Shown: positions 22,346 through 33,981, counted from the stretch's first letter. The stretch is 64,000 nucleotides of DNA from Ricinus communis (GCF_019578655.1 NC_063256.1:18919350-18983349), one strand, 5' to 3'. Notes: generated by a model not told the origin, from the sequence alone. Numbers and translations are program-made.

Positions 22346-22978
22346 AGAAAATTATGGAGTGTTAGGAATTATTCTTTCTAAAGCAGCTATTAAACTGTTC
22401 AGAATAAAAAGTTGATTTTCTATTACTTTAAGGTTCAAATAATCTTCTAGGTTATTATAATAATCATTATATAAAAATCTTCCTTGTTGAACTAATTCTG
22501 ATGGGACATTTTTAAGTTTGAATGGCATTACATTCCACTCGTAATGCGCGAAAGGGACTGTAAACATCATTTTATATCGGTCCTTTTCATCAATTTGGAT
22601 ATACTAGTATCCTGATTTCATATCAAATTTTGAAAAAAAATAACGGCTTCATAAAGCCTTCCTAATAAAACTTTTTGTTAGGTAGAGGATATCTTATCCA
22701 TTTTAATGCTTTAATGGTTTATAATTGATAATTAATCTAGGAACCCCTCTTTCTAATTCAATAACATTTTCTACATAAAACGCTAGGCAACTCCACGGGC
22801 TATGGCTCTTCCTAATAAGCCTTTTAGTTTCTAACTCAGCAATCTCCTTTTTGCAAATTTCCATATCCCTAGGTCCACAGTGATAGGCCTAGCTTTAGTA
22901 GGAATTTCTTTTTCGCTGAAATTAGGTTTATGTGGTAAGGTAACCACATGTTTCTGCCTTCCCCAAAAGGCATTATAA
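22346..22978 (-). pseudogene. Reverse transcriptase of endogenous pararetrovirus, fragment
   Basis: Minus-strand translation shows a Caulimoviridae-type RT start (EIPTKARPIT, then KRLIRKSHSPWS), the FDMKSGY block, and HYEWNVMPF followed by K-x-K-N-x-P-S-E. The last phrase, with E after P-S, separates it from Ty3/gypsy elements. Stops and frameshifts occur throughout (near 22750, 22690 and 22640). The catalytic D-D box is not found before the copy ends at about 22346. It joins the protease part at 26149 across element N2. An old, broken integrated copy. Confidence 0.65.
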
Positions 22979-23965
22979 TGAGAACCCATGTAGCATAACG
23001 AATCCTAATCTAATAAGGAATCCTAATTCCACTAGGAATCCTAGTCCAACAAGGTGTCCTAATTATATTAGGAGTTCAAGTGAAGATGGAAATCCTAATT
23101 CAACTAGGAGTTCTGCTCCGACTAGGAATCCTACTCAAACTAGGAGTCCTACTCCAACTAGGAATCCTAATCCAACTAGCATTGTACACGAGCCACTCAA
23201 ATATGTTGGACCAATGACTAGAGCTCGCATGAAGAAGTTTAAGGATGCTTTAGGAGTGTTCATGAAGCAAGAGTTGAAGCTTAGTTTGGACATCCAAAGT
23301 CCAAGAGAGATTTAGTTTAATCAAGACAATGGGCCTAAATATACTCTTATCAACTTAATTCAATATATGGAGACATGAACAAGTCAAAATAGGCCCAAGA
23401 TAAACAAGTCAAGCTAATTGGAGTCCAATACTCAAGAATGTGCCACTTATTACATGTTACTTAAGCCCAAATATCATGTTTATTATATGGGCTAAGGTTA
23501 GACGAATTTTAGGAGTATTTGTTCATTTAAAGAAGTCTTTGAATAGTTAGGAGGCTTATTTTAAGTTATCTCTTTAGTTTAGGAGCTCTATTCCTAGTCT
23601 CATTGTTATTTGCTTCCTTATCATTATAGAATTAGGCTTTTTTTAAGGCCTATATAAGCTAGTACGAATTTATATGTAAAGGGAGTTATTGAATATTGAT
23701 TATTTTGGAGTTAATTCTCTTCTTTTGTTCTTTATGAACTTGGTGAATTTATCAAGTGAAGATTTGGTATTTTACTAACTTAGTTTAATCTAAACTTATA
23801 TTTATGTTAAACAACCTTTAATTCTTTATAATTAAGGTCTTTAAGTACAAGTTATTTAAGGGTCTTGTTGGGAGTTAGAGTTTTTCTGCTTGATTAGGGG
23901 AACTATCCTTGGTGAAGACATCAACATTGAATACGGGTTGGCACAAGTTAGCCACGCTTGTATCA
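22979..23965 (+). repeat. 5' LTR of N2 (C-type)
   Basis: TGAGAACCC ... TATCA. U3 opens with about ten 18-bp repeats of the type aggaatcctaatccaact (22990-23185). TATATAAG at 23651 lies within ggcctatataagctagtacg. Differs from the 3' copy by scattered substitutions. Confidence 0.75.
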
Positions 23966-23967
23966 TT

Positions 23968-23979
23968 TGGTATCAGAGT
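23968..23979 (+). other. Primer-binding site of N2
   Basis: TGGTATCAGAGT, one mismatch at the end relative to the other copies. Confidence 0.75.
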
Positions 23980-24481
23980 AATTTTCTTCTTCTTTGTGAT
24001 TCATTTTCTTGTCTAAAGTAATTTTTTTGTTCAATTCGTATTCTTTGCTATTTTTTAGAGTCTAATTCATTTTTTTCCTTTATTTCTTAAGTGTTAAAAA
24101 CGTTCTTTATTCTACATAAGTCAAATATGTCCTTTTCCTTTAATTCGTTCATTAAACTTAGTTCTTCTTTAATTCATCTTATTCTTGTGTTTTTTATTGT
24201 ATTTAGACTTAATCTTGGTCATTAAGTCTAGTTTCATTTTCTTAGTTTGTGTTCTTGTGTGTTCTAAGTCTAATTCATTGGTTATTGAGTCGTTACAACT
24301 TTGGTTGTTTGGTATTTGATTATTTTAGCCTTTATAAGTGCCAAAGAGTAAAGATTGAATGGTAAAAGGCAAGTGGTGATTTCATTATAGGGTAAAAGCC
24401 TAATTTAGTGCAACATGAGTGTAAATGTCTTTACTTTGAGTGTTAAACATGTGAGATTATGTGTGAGAAATATTTTGTCAA

Positions 24482-25111
24482 GAGGAGTTTGCTAGAGGAC
24501 GTCCAGATCTTCTTTATCAATCTTATGATGGATTATGGGGATGAAAGATTGATGATTATTATGAAAAGTGTCGGCAAAATTTTTATAATCCTAAACCTAA
24601 GCCAAAGAAGATAGAAAGACAACCACGTCAAGATTTCAATGATGAACTTTCAAAGGATATAAAATCTTTAAGGAGCAGCCTTGATTCACTTAAAAATAGT
24701 TTTGAAGATGTAAAGGGATTGGTTCATCGTTATGCTAAGCATCCTGAAGATAAAGTCAAGTCTAAGCCATCTTTGGAAACTAATATTGATGATGTAGAGA
24801 ACGGAAATTACTCTATTAACGTCAATGAAGAATTTGAAGATGTGATTATTAAAGATGGTGAGGAAGACAACGATTTGCCACCTTTAAGTCAGTCTAAAAT
24901 TGAAGAGATCATTGTCAAAGATAAGGAAAAAGTTGAGTTAGTAAAGAGTCAGATTTTGTTGCTTGATACAATGGAGTCTTTTAAGCATGTCTATTTTGTT
25001 AGCATTGAAAGTATTATTTGTTTTAAAGTTCCTCTAGTCGCTCTTGTGAAAGATTTGGAGGTTGATAAGGAGCTTGTATTATTCTTTGAGATTATTTCAT
25101 TATTTCTTTAA
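24482..25111 (+). CDS. Acidic coiled-coil-like ORF of N2, one internal stop
   Basis: One frame runs from EEFARGRPDLL-like residues at about 24482 to the stop at 25109-25111, about 210 codons, with a single TGA near 24541. After the stop come YYEKCRQNFYNPKPKPKK, a heptad-like segment (ELSKDIKSLRSSLDSLKNSF), a strongly acidic middle, and the C-terminal block conserved in N1 and N3 (VSIESIICFKVPL). There is no ATG at the beginning of the open part after the TGA, so the true start is unclear. No enzyme motif. It is the only coding region between PBS and polypurine tract. Function unknown. A structural or RNA-binding role is a guess. Confidence 0.55.
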
Positions 25112-25146
25112 CAATATTCAAGCAAGATTCGAGGATGAATCTTTTC

Positions 25147-25157
25147 AAAGAAAGGGG
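25147..25157 (+). other. Polypurine tract of N2
   Basis: AAAGAAAGGGG followed by taataa and the 3' LTR start. Confidence 0.7.
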
Positions 25158-25163
25158 TAATAA

Positions 25164-26148
25164 TGAGAACACATATAGCATAATGAATTCAACTCAAACA
25201 AGGAATCCTAATTCCACTAAGAATCCTAGTCCAACAAGGAGTCCTAATGATATTAGGAGTTCAAGTGAAGATGGGAATCCTGATTCAGCTAGGAGTCCTA
25301 CTCCGACTAGGAATCCTACTCAAGCTAGGACTCCTACTCTAACTAGGAATCCTAATCCCACTAAGATTGTACACGAGCCACTTAAATATGATGGACAATG
25401 ACTAGAGCTCACATGAAGAAGTTCAAGGATGCTTTAGGAGTGTTCGTGAAGCAAGAGTTGAAGCTTGGGTTAGAGATCCAAAGTCCAAGTGAGATTTGGT
25501 TTAATCAAGACAATGGGCCTGAAGATACTCTTATCAACTTAATTCAATATATGGAGACATAAACAAGTCAAAATAGGCCTAAAATAAACAAGTGAAGCTA
25601 ATTGGAGTGCAATACTCAAGAATGGGCCGCTTATTACATGTTACTTAAGCCCAAATGTCATGTTTATTATATGGGCTAGGGTTGGACGAATTTTAAGAGT
25701 ATTTCCTCATTTAAAGAAGTCTTTTAATACTTAGGAGTCTTGTTTTAATTTATCTCTTTAGTTTAGGAGTTCTATTCCTAGTCTTATTGTTATTTGCTTC
25801 CTTATCATTATAGATTAGGCTTTTTTATGGCCTATATAAGCTAGTACGAATTTCTATGTAAAGGGAGTTGTTGAATATTGATTATTTTGGGGTTAATCCT
25901 CTCCTTTTCTTCTTTATGAACTTGGTGAATTTATCAAGTGAAGGCTTGGTATTTTACAAACTTAGTTTAATCTAAACTTATATTTATGTTAAACAATCTT
26001 TAATTCTCTATAATTAAGGTCCTTAAGTACAAGTTATTTAAGGTTCTTGTTAGTAGTTAGAGTTTCTTTGCTTGATTAGGTGAACGATCTTTGGCAAAGA
26101 AATCAACATTGAATATGGGTTTAGCACAAGTTAGCCACGACCTTATCA
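25164..26148 (+). repeat. 3' LTR of N2
   Basis: TGAGAACACAT ... TTATCA. It repeats the 5' LTR including the 18-bp U3 repeats (25175-25370) and TATATAAG at 25833-25840. A frame crossing the polypurine tract reads through these repeats as R-N/S-P-T-x-T hexapeptides. Confidence 0.75.
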
Positions 26149-27390
26149 CGTTAGGCATCTCGAAACATATTTCAGCCATCATTTCTTGCTGAATAATTTC
26201 AATTGTTTCTTTTACTATTGGTAGTAATAATTGTTCTTTTATTTCTTCTGATTAACTTCCTTTGATAAGGAAGCTAAGAATCATTATTTTGAATAATTTC
26301 AATCTCTTTTAATCTTGGACTAGAAATAAAAGAGAAATGAATTATTCTTCCTTCCTTTGTTTTCTGATGTTATTCCCTTCTCAAATACCTCTTTTATTGG
26401 ATATAACGTATATAGAAAAGGATTTTCTAATATTACTGGGTGAGATAACCCTTTCACCATTATAAATGGTACCTAGAAGCAAACCCCTTTATTACATACG
26501 GCAGCATCTGATAGTTTATACTTAATCCTTAGTCTTGACCCGTTCGCCGTAATTAATTCTTTTATTGTTTTAGAGAAATATTTGGATGGAACTATCCCCT
26601 TATTAATGCAATTTAAGTCATCTCCCGAATCTAATAAAGCAATAGTATGAAAAAGAAATTACTTATTGATTACTACGATAATATAAGTATTCCATTTATA
26701 AGTAACCACTTGATCTACCAAATTAATAAACTAGAGATTATATACTTCGTCCTCATTTAACGAGTCTCTTTCTACCCTTTTAAGGTCGGTTAGCAAACCT
26801 TTCCATCTCTTCTTCTTCCTCTTCCTCTCTTCTTTTGGCTATATCCAAAAGAGATATTCTCTTTCTTAATTCTTTTAATTCTGTCTTAACAACATTTATC
26901 CCTGCTCTCACTTCTCTTAAAGTAGGTTCTCTGAGTTTAGCCTTTCTAGATCTCTAAACTCTTTCCATGATCTCCTTAAGATCATAAGACTTATCTATCT
27001 TACTAGATATCTTCTTTTCTAGATGATTTGAAGAAGTACATCCTTCTTTTCCAATTTTATACAGATTTAGATATTTGTCTATCTATTTTTTCTTCTCCTT
27101 CTTATCTTGGAGTCGATCTATAAGATCTAGGATCATGTCATCTACTTTTAATAGGGTACATAACCCATTCATTTGACATAGTGCTTTGTAATAATCATAA
27201 TTTTTCTTATAGTCCTTAGATGGCGAGGAAGTAGATGATGAGTCTAAATTGGATTCAAGACTATAGTCGATAAAATTTATTTCATAATCTTCCTTCTCCA
27301 AATCTGTTTCAGTAATAAGCAGATTGATCAGAGATCTCTTAAGTCCTTTATTTATAGATAAGGACTAGATTTGTTGTTTTACTTTACACT
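26149..27390 (-). pseudogene. Linker and aspartic protease of endogenous pararetrovirus
   Basis: The minus strand shows, in order, a Ser/Asp-rich and Lys-rich linker (27301-27083), a short coiled-coil-like stretch rich in Glu (26950-26800), and an aspartic protease with active-site L-D-S-G near 26625 followed by a SKYFSKT block. The layout coat protein, zinc knuckle, protease, RT is that of Caulimoviridae, with a petuvirus-like feel to the protease. Many stops and frameshifts. The 5' side continues in the coat region. The 3' side is interrupted by N2. Confidence 0.6.
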
Positions 27391-28141
27391 TGTTGGCATG
27401 ATGTCCTGATTTTCTACTTTGTAACAGACTATATTATTTTTCGGTCTCTTCTTCTTTTTAGAAGAAGTTTGTGCAGTGTTTTAAGGCTGCTTAACCTTAT
27501 ATTTTTTATAAGGTTTTCTTTTTCTCTAATAATAATAATTATCTTTTTCCGCGTCTTCTTTCTATTAGAAAATAAAGGCTAGTATCCTATATACTCACAA
27601 AAGTCCCCTAACAATCTTTTTCTAGTAGCCTTATCCTTCTTTAGTTGATTATGAATCTTCATCTCGTTGCATAACGAGATTCCCTCAGCTACAACTTCTG
27701 ACACCAAATCTCCATATGTATACATATTATATAGGATTACTCCATCGAGTTTGTTTTTAATTTTCATCCTAATCCTTTATGCAAATAAGGGCGATAATCC
27801 TGACATGAACTTTTCTTTCCAAAAATCATTATAATTGTCTTCTCTAGTGTAATCCATAGAGAAGAACACATCTAATACCATTTGAAATGAGATAAATCGG
27901 TTCACCTTAAATTCATAAGCTGTTCATGTTATTTATCTAAATAAGCAGTAGTGGATCCTATAAAGTGAATTCCTATAGTATATAATAGGGTACTAACTGC
28001 ATATGGAACCGCTCTTTTTAAAGGAGCAATACTTTTACTATGAGCTTTTATTCCTAGTGACGGGAGTCTCTTTATTAACTCTTTGACTATTTCAGTTTTT
28101 TCATCTCTTGCTAGTTTTAGATCTAGCTTAGACATATCCAT
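27391..28141 (-). pseudogene. Coat-protein region of endogenous pararetrovirus
   Basis: The block TYGDLVSEVVAEGISLCNEM, then a Lys-rich stretch and LLGDFCEYIGY (27767-27582), is the hallmark region of caulimovirid coat proteins. It is followed by a Lys/Arg-rich segment and the remnant of a CCHC knuckle (SGHHANKC, about 27412-27389) whose first cysteines are lost. The segment 27913-27790 (NYNDFWKEKFMSGL) belongs to the same domain. Stops break the frame. Confidence 0.65.
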
Positions 28142-28840
28142 TAGTTGAAATAAGATCTTCTTCTCATACGGAATAGAAGAAGATTCTTGCTTCAGAGTAT
28201 AATATGTTATTGGCTTTAAGCCAGCGCTGGCATTGGCTTTAAGCCAGATTCTATTCTATCCAGTTGCTTTCCAATCATGTATAACGATAAGTTGGAAAAA
28301 TTATTTTATTGTACTATAGCTCTAAATTTCCTCCTTCTTTATAAGGAGTGCATATGAAATCCTTTTGATTTTCTATTTTATGGGAGAGATCTATTGGAGG
28401 AGGATTGACACTTTTAATAAGTTTATCTTTTGTTGTAAAATAATTTTGATAAACAGTTTCTAAGATATTAAGAATCTGTTTATCCGAGAAGTCTGGAAAA
28501 GATTTTCCTAACAGCTTAAAACAATGTCGAAAGAATTCTAGGAATTCTTTAGTTCCTTCTTTAGCTTTATAAAGTTGGTGTTTTATTTTCGACATCTTTT
28601 GATCTTTAATCGAAAGACATGTGGTATACCATTTATTAAATGGTTCTTCTTTTCGGGTTAGAATCGCTAGATTTAAACGATCTATATTAGCGATACTATC
28701 TCTTTCATATCCCATATCTGATGGTGGAGGACTCTCCGCCTTTCTTCTCTATAGTGAGGATGACTTACGTTTTCCTCACTCCTTTGAATTCCTAATAAGG
28801 AAGGTATCCTTCTTAGAAGCATATTAATATCATAACAAGA
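28142..28840 (-). pseudogene. N-terminal part of pararetrovirus polyprotein, unassigned
   Basis: A 133-codon minus frame (28715-28314) containing YKAKEGTKEFLEFFRHCFKL lies upstream of the coat region and reads toward it. It could be the N-terminal part of the coat domain or the end of a movement-protein region; I cannot decide. The sequence becomes unrecognisable near 28840, where the ATH2 LTR begins. Confidence 0.45.
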
Positions 28841-30344
28841 TGTTCTTGGATGTAAGTGATATGTATAGTTTTACAAATGTTTGCTTGCATATTATTGTGC
28901 ATTTTCTTAGCATTTATTATATTTTTATTCCAAGATCACTCATGTTTTGTGTCCTTTCATTTTCTAGGAGATTTTATAGGTCCATCATTAATGCTTAAGC
29001 AATTTTAGATCAATTTCAGGCGAAAACTGACGGAATTAGAAGCGTTAGACCTTGGGTTAACTTTTGGGAAGTCAACATGGCTCGTGTTGGAGCCCGTGCA
29101 GAAATTCCAGTCCGTGTAGCTTAAGCACTTTGAAGCAGCATGTTTTCCAAAGGTACTACGCCCCAGAGCACGGCACACGTCCTTGTTATAGTCTAGAACA
29201 CGGCCCGTGTTGGTAACACGGGCCAGAACACGGCCTTGCTCGATTGAGTTCATTCTATCATCTGGAGATCAACATAGCCCGTGTTAAGGGACACGGGCTG
29301 AGAACACACCCGTGTTTGCGCAATGTATAAAAGGAATGAGCTAAAAAGAGAAAAGGGAGTTTTGGATCAGCGATTTTGACTCTTCATCTTCCTTTGTAAT
29401 TTTGCTAGATGTGTTTCAGGCATTTTAAGGTGGCTTCTAGAGACTTATTCCACCTTTTAATGTCAGATTCGTGATTCTGTTGATTGGATTGCAGATTGAA
29501 GAGGAGTTTTGGAGCAAATAATTATGGAGATCAACTGCAGTGTAGATCAAGACTTTGAACTATTCATCCAATTCTAGGAGATCAACTGCATTGTAATTGA
29601 ATTCCTATTTGTTTTAGACATGAACATGTGTAGCTAGATTGGTTGAATCAGTTGGGATTCCTTGCTATATTGGCTTTGTATAGAATTGTTAAGATTGTTT
29701 GAGTTTCCTTTCTTGTATTCTTTTCACAATTAATAATATAAATCTAGTTTATTGATTGTATCGATTACTATTCATAGGATTCTTTTAGCAATTGAGAAAT
29801 TCTAATTGAGTTTGGAAATTTAATTGCAGAAACAAGTTAATTTTCACTTAGAGGTAAGGTTAATTAATTTGCTAGATTAAGAATTAACAAAGCTTAATAG
29901 AGGTGGATTAAAGCTTAAGGCTAACTTAATAATCAATCTTTAGGAAGAGATTCCAACTTTGGATTCTTAGATTTAGGAATTCGGTTGTCTCGAGAGGGAA
30001 ACTGAATTCAGTTTAGAATACGTCCACAAGTAGCATAATTGGATCAATAATTTGTTATCCTTTGTTTGATTGCCAACTAGTCTAGGTCCTCTTTGGGTTT
30101 GCTTTCCTGTCTTGATTATTCTCCTTACTCATTCATTCTCGCATTACATTTAAAATTTAGTTTTTGGTCATTAGTAAATTTAGAAACCTCCGTTATTAAT
30201 TTTAGGCTAGATAACAAGGAACGAAAAAGTAGTAACTCTAGGATTTCACTTTCCTGAGGAATACGATATTTTAATACTTGTCCTTGTGCTAGGCTGCATT
30301 AATAGGTTCACTGCCTTAGTTGTAGTTGCATAGCAGATCCATCA
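28841..30344 (+). repeat. 5' LTR of Athila-like element ATH2
   Basis: Ends atcca-TCA immediately before the PBS. The start (TGTTCTTGG) is inferred and uncertain. U3 carries a cluster of acacggcc / cccgtgtt motifs (29050-29310). TATAAAAG lies at 29325-29332, and U5 shares about 470 bp with the ATH1 remnant. Confidence 0.65.
29325..29332 (+). promoter_or_regulatory. TATA box of ATH2 LTR
   Basis: TATAAAAG followed by a purine-rich leader, directly downstream of the palindromic motif cluster. Transcription would start near 29355. Confidence 0.6.
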
Positions 30345-30350
30345 AGTTTT

Positions 30351-30368
30351 TGGCACCGTTGTCGGGGA
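30351..30368 (+). other. Primer-binding site of ATH2
   Basis: TGGCACCGTTGTCGGGGA, Athila-type PBS. Confidence 0.8.
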
Positions 30369-30507
30369 CTTGTTTGAAAACTAGAGTGAAATTTTCTATT
30401 TGTTACTTTAGCCATTTTTCTTTTATGCTTTTATCATTACTTTTTATTTAGTTATTCATTCATTTATTTGTTTGGGTTATTGCCACCTTGTTCATTTTAG
30501 GTAGTTT

Positions 30508-31667
30508 ATGACCAAGAGTTCTAATCCTGCACCAGTAAGCCCTATGCTCGAACCAAAGCGATCCCTCAGGCAGCTGAGGAAGCAATTAGACGTAGAGGAC
30601 GAGGAGGAGCAAATAGAGATTCCTGTCCATACCTAGTAAATATGGGAGACGACAACAACAACGTCGCTAAAGCCAATAAGACGATGTATGAGTTTGCTAG
30701 ACATTCCTTGGAGGGGATGCACACTAGTAATTTGAGGCCATCTGTTGCAGCGAATAACTTTGAAATTAAGCCAAATGTCATTCAGATGGTGCAGCAAAGT
30801 GTACAGTTTGGGGGCTTGCCCACTAAAGATCCTAATGCCCACATTGCGAACTTCTTGAAGATAAATGGAACTACCGATGATGCCATTCAGCTTAGGCTAT
30901 TTTCATTTTCCTTGAGGGATAGAGCAAAGAGATGGCTACAGTCCCTACTAGCCAACACCATCACCACCTAGAGTTCTTTGGCTGAGAAATTTCTTTATAA
31001 GTACTTTCCTCCTACTAAGACTACAAAAATGTGTAACGATATTTCTTCTTTTGTGTAGTTTGATGATGAGAGCATGTATGATGCATGGGAGAGGTATGAG
31101 AACTTGCTAAGATGTTGCCCACACCACGATTTGCCATTATGGATGCAGGTGCAGACTTCTTACAATGGCTTGAACTCAGCCACAAGGTAGATGATAGACA
31201 CAGCTGCAGGTGGGGCCATTAATAGTAAGACACCAAAGCAGGCCCATAACTTAAATGAAGAGATGGCCATGAACATATATCAGTGGCAATCTTCTAGGAG
31301 TAGTCCAAGACGGCAAGGAGTGGTGAACTAGGTAGATTCTACATCAGCCTTGGTAGCTCAGGTGGAGCTTTTGGCCAAGAAGATCGACTAGCTCCGGATG
31401 CCAGTCCATGCAACACATCTTGGCTACGAGTTTTATGGTGGCCCGCACTACAGTGCAAACTATAATGCGGGAGGTATGTTTGCTTCTTCTTCATCTTCTT
31501 CTTCTGCTCACCATGAACAGGTTGATTATATAGCACATGCGGCGAGGTAGTAGAATAAACCATACAGCAACACATACAACCCAGGGTGGAGAAACCATCC
31601 CAACTTCGGGTGGCAAAATAACAACACCCAGGGTCCACTAGGATTTCAGTGGTTGCACCAGCACTAA
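30508..31667 (+). pseudogene. gag: gag of ATH2, part 1 (before Tekay insertion)
   Basis: ATG 30508 opens MTKSSNPAPVSPM, parallel to ATH1. A one-base shift near 30630 moves to the frame at 30642, which carries the gag core INGTTDDAIQLRLFSFSLRD and RAKRWLQSL. Stops follow at 30969, 31056 and 31189, and later at 31388, 31548 and 31551. It then encodes a Ser-rich run and YNPGWRNHPNFGWQNNN. The Tekay-like element interrupts it at 31667. The region 31190-31667 is the first copy of a tandem duplication. Confidence 0.8.
31663..31667 (+). repeat. Target-site duplication, left
   Basis: actaa, repeated at 41125-41129. The uninterrupted target is seen in the duplicate at about 41930 (cagcactaacccc). Confidence 0.9.
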
Positions 31668-33975
31668 TGTAACGCCTGCATTTTCTCATCATCCATGTTA
31701 TGTGCATTTACAATTAATCATTGGGCATATGATGGTATATCAATGATATTTTTATTTTATGAGAACAGATATATATTAATTATAAGTAGAGAATAAGAAG
31801 CATGATATTAGATTATTAATTTAGATAAGTTGATTAAGTACTTGGGTTATGTGTATTAAGCCTTAAGACTTAATTGAACCAATAGTTGAAGGTTGGGTAA
31901 ATAGATTGGACTTAAAAGATACAATTAAAAGTTAGTACCTATATATGGTTAGTAAGAATTAATTTAGGGTGATAAAAATAGTTTAGTAGGTGGTGGCATT
32001 AAGAGAGGAATATTGGAAATTGGAACCATGAGCAAGCTCATTTTACCTCTTCATTTCTCTAAAATTCGTACATGGCCAAAAACACAAAATTTGGAATAAG
32101 AGAGAGGAGTGGAATACCTAGAAAACTTAAGATTAAGATAGGATTTTGCCAACTATTGAAGGAGCCAAGCTAAAGCTAAAGGATTTAAGCATATTAGCAA
32201 CCCAAAAGCTGAAATTGGTAAGTTGTTACTTGAGTGTTATTAATTTGTCATTAGGGTTCTTGATTACAAATTGGAAAAACTTCATTTGATGCTCTCATTG
32301 ATTAATTAAAGGTCTGATTATCATGAATTAGTAGAGTATTGAATGATTGCATAAAGATTAAGCTTGATTTAAGTTTAAGTATGTTAAGATAGAAAACTGT
32401 CAAAATTCCAGCAACCTTGATGTTCTGTATTTTAGGCATAACATGGGTTATATAAGTCCAAATTAAGCTTAATTGGTGTCTATGGAAATTTTAAAGAGTC
32501 CTATATAACTTTGTAGTTTTGTGATTTTGCTATTTTTGCCGTTTTGGTTGCTTAAATTGAGCAAACAGATTGCTGCTCGGGTACAACTAGCTGTATGACC
32601 CTTGCTCAGTAATTTGAAAATAATTAAATCTATAGAAGTCGGAATTGAGTAATTCTTCTTGGAGATGAAACTAGACGCATAAATGGATATGTCTATTTAA
32701 TATGAGATTTTTGTATTAAGCCAATGTTCCCAGCAATAAATATACCTTGGTACTAAATTCTGTCTAGAAAACAGAAATGTTGGAGATTAGTTTTATGCAA
32801 TTTATTGATGTTAATTTGAGTTAAATTGGTATTTAACTAGATGGGAAATGTTTATAGGATATTAAAACAGTAATTGAGAGTCTTAGAGGAAGAGTTAGAC
32901 CTATGAATTAGAGAGGGGATGATATTGTAATGCATTAGAACTCGCATTTACATGAATATTTGTAATATGCATAAAATGTGAATTGATGAATGTGTTGACA
33001 GGTACTCAAAGGCCTGGAAAGGAAGTTGTGGAGAAAGGAGTTCTTATATGCTAAAGGAATAAGTATATTTTGAGTAAGTAAATAGTTAATATTTGCTATG
33101 TTCATATATTTAATCAAATGTTCCGCAAATGGTTGCATTTGCTTAATATTGTTTATGTTTGAATGACTGAGATGGAAATGATTGGTGTTGAGTGGAACAA
33201 TTGTTATTGCTGAAATATGATATAAGTGAAATGATTGAATTGTGATGTTAAGTGCATATGTGCATGTGAATGGTGGATTCCCCTGTAAAAAAAAAATATA
33301 TATATATATAAAGCCTTGGGAGGCTAAAGCCTAGAGAGGCTATAAAAGTGTATAATGTGAGATGAGGCGAGCCTTACGTGTGTGATATGTGAGGATGAGG
33401 CGAACAGCACATTAAAGGGGATCCACAAGCCGTGAGAACTAACCATAATTATTGAATTGTATTTCTTCTATGATGGTTGTAATGAATTGAGTAGAATGGT
33501 ATGACTTTATACCTAAACTATGAATATCATGGAAAGTTATGTGATTGGGTGGAAATTGTATTAAGTGTATGTGATATAGATTATGTTGATTATTTATTTA
33601 CTGAGCTGGAGGCTCACTCCTCTCCAAAATTTTTCTTTTCAGGTTTGTAAATAGTAGTGCATCCGTTGGTTGTATGCGAAGTCTAGCTTTTAGTATTTCT
33701 GTCAAGTTGGGCCAGTTTTGTGAAGTCTCCTCCTGATGCATTTCTGTATGCAGTTATGTGACATATATGGAAGTATGCCTTATAAGGCATAAGAAGATGT
33801 TTGTAATACTTGTTAAATGATGTTTAAGTATAATCATATATTTATATGTTAATAACCTTGTGTCTGGATTCTTAACAACCTACATATTGACCTATCTACC
33901 TGTAGTATATATTCTACGACGCTTGTATGCTTCCTGGCTAATGTTTATTGGTTAGCATGTGATGGGGGTGTTACA
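31668..33975 (+). repeat. 5' LTR of Tekay-like element
   Basis: No ORF. TATAAAAG at 33341-33348 is conserved in the other LTR. An A-run joined to (TA)n at about 33288-33310 differs in length between LTRs. A perfect 18-bp palindrome tatgccttataaggcata lies at 33774-33791. Relative to the 3' LTR it has 16 extra bases near 32325, between gaat repeats. Confidence 0.95.
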
Positions 33976-33981
33976 TTTTAG

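Larger units (their letters stand above)
22979..26148 (+). mobile_element. Non-autonomous LTR element N2, full length
   Basis: Two LTRs of about 985 bp (22979-23965 and 25164-26148), PBS at 23968, one acidic ORF and a polypurine tract before the 3' LTR. It interrupts the pararetrovirus between protease and RT. Flanking bases (tataa before, cgtta after) do not form a recognisable target-site duplication, so the ends may have changed. No gag zinc knuckle, protease or enzyme domain. It is the most complete of the three related copies. Confidence 0.75.
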
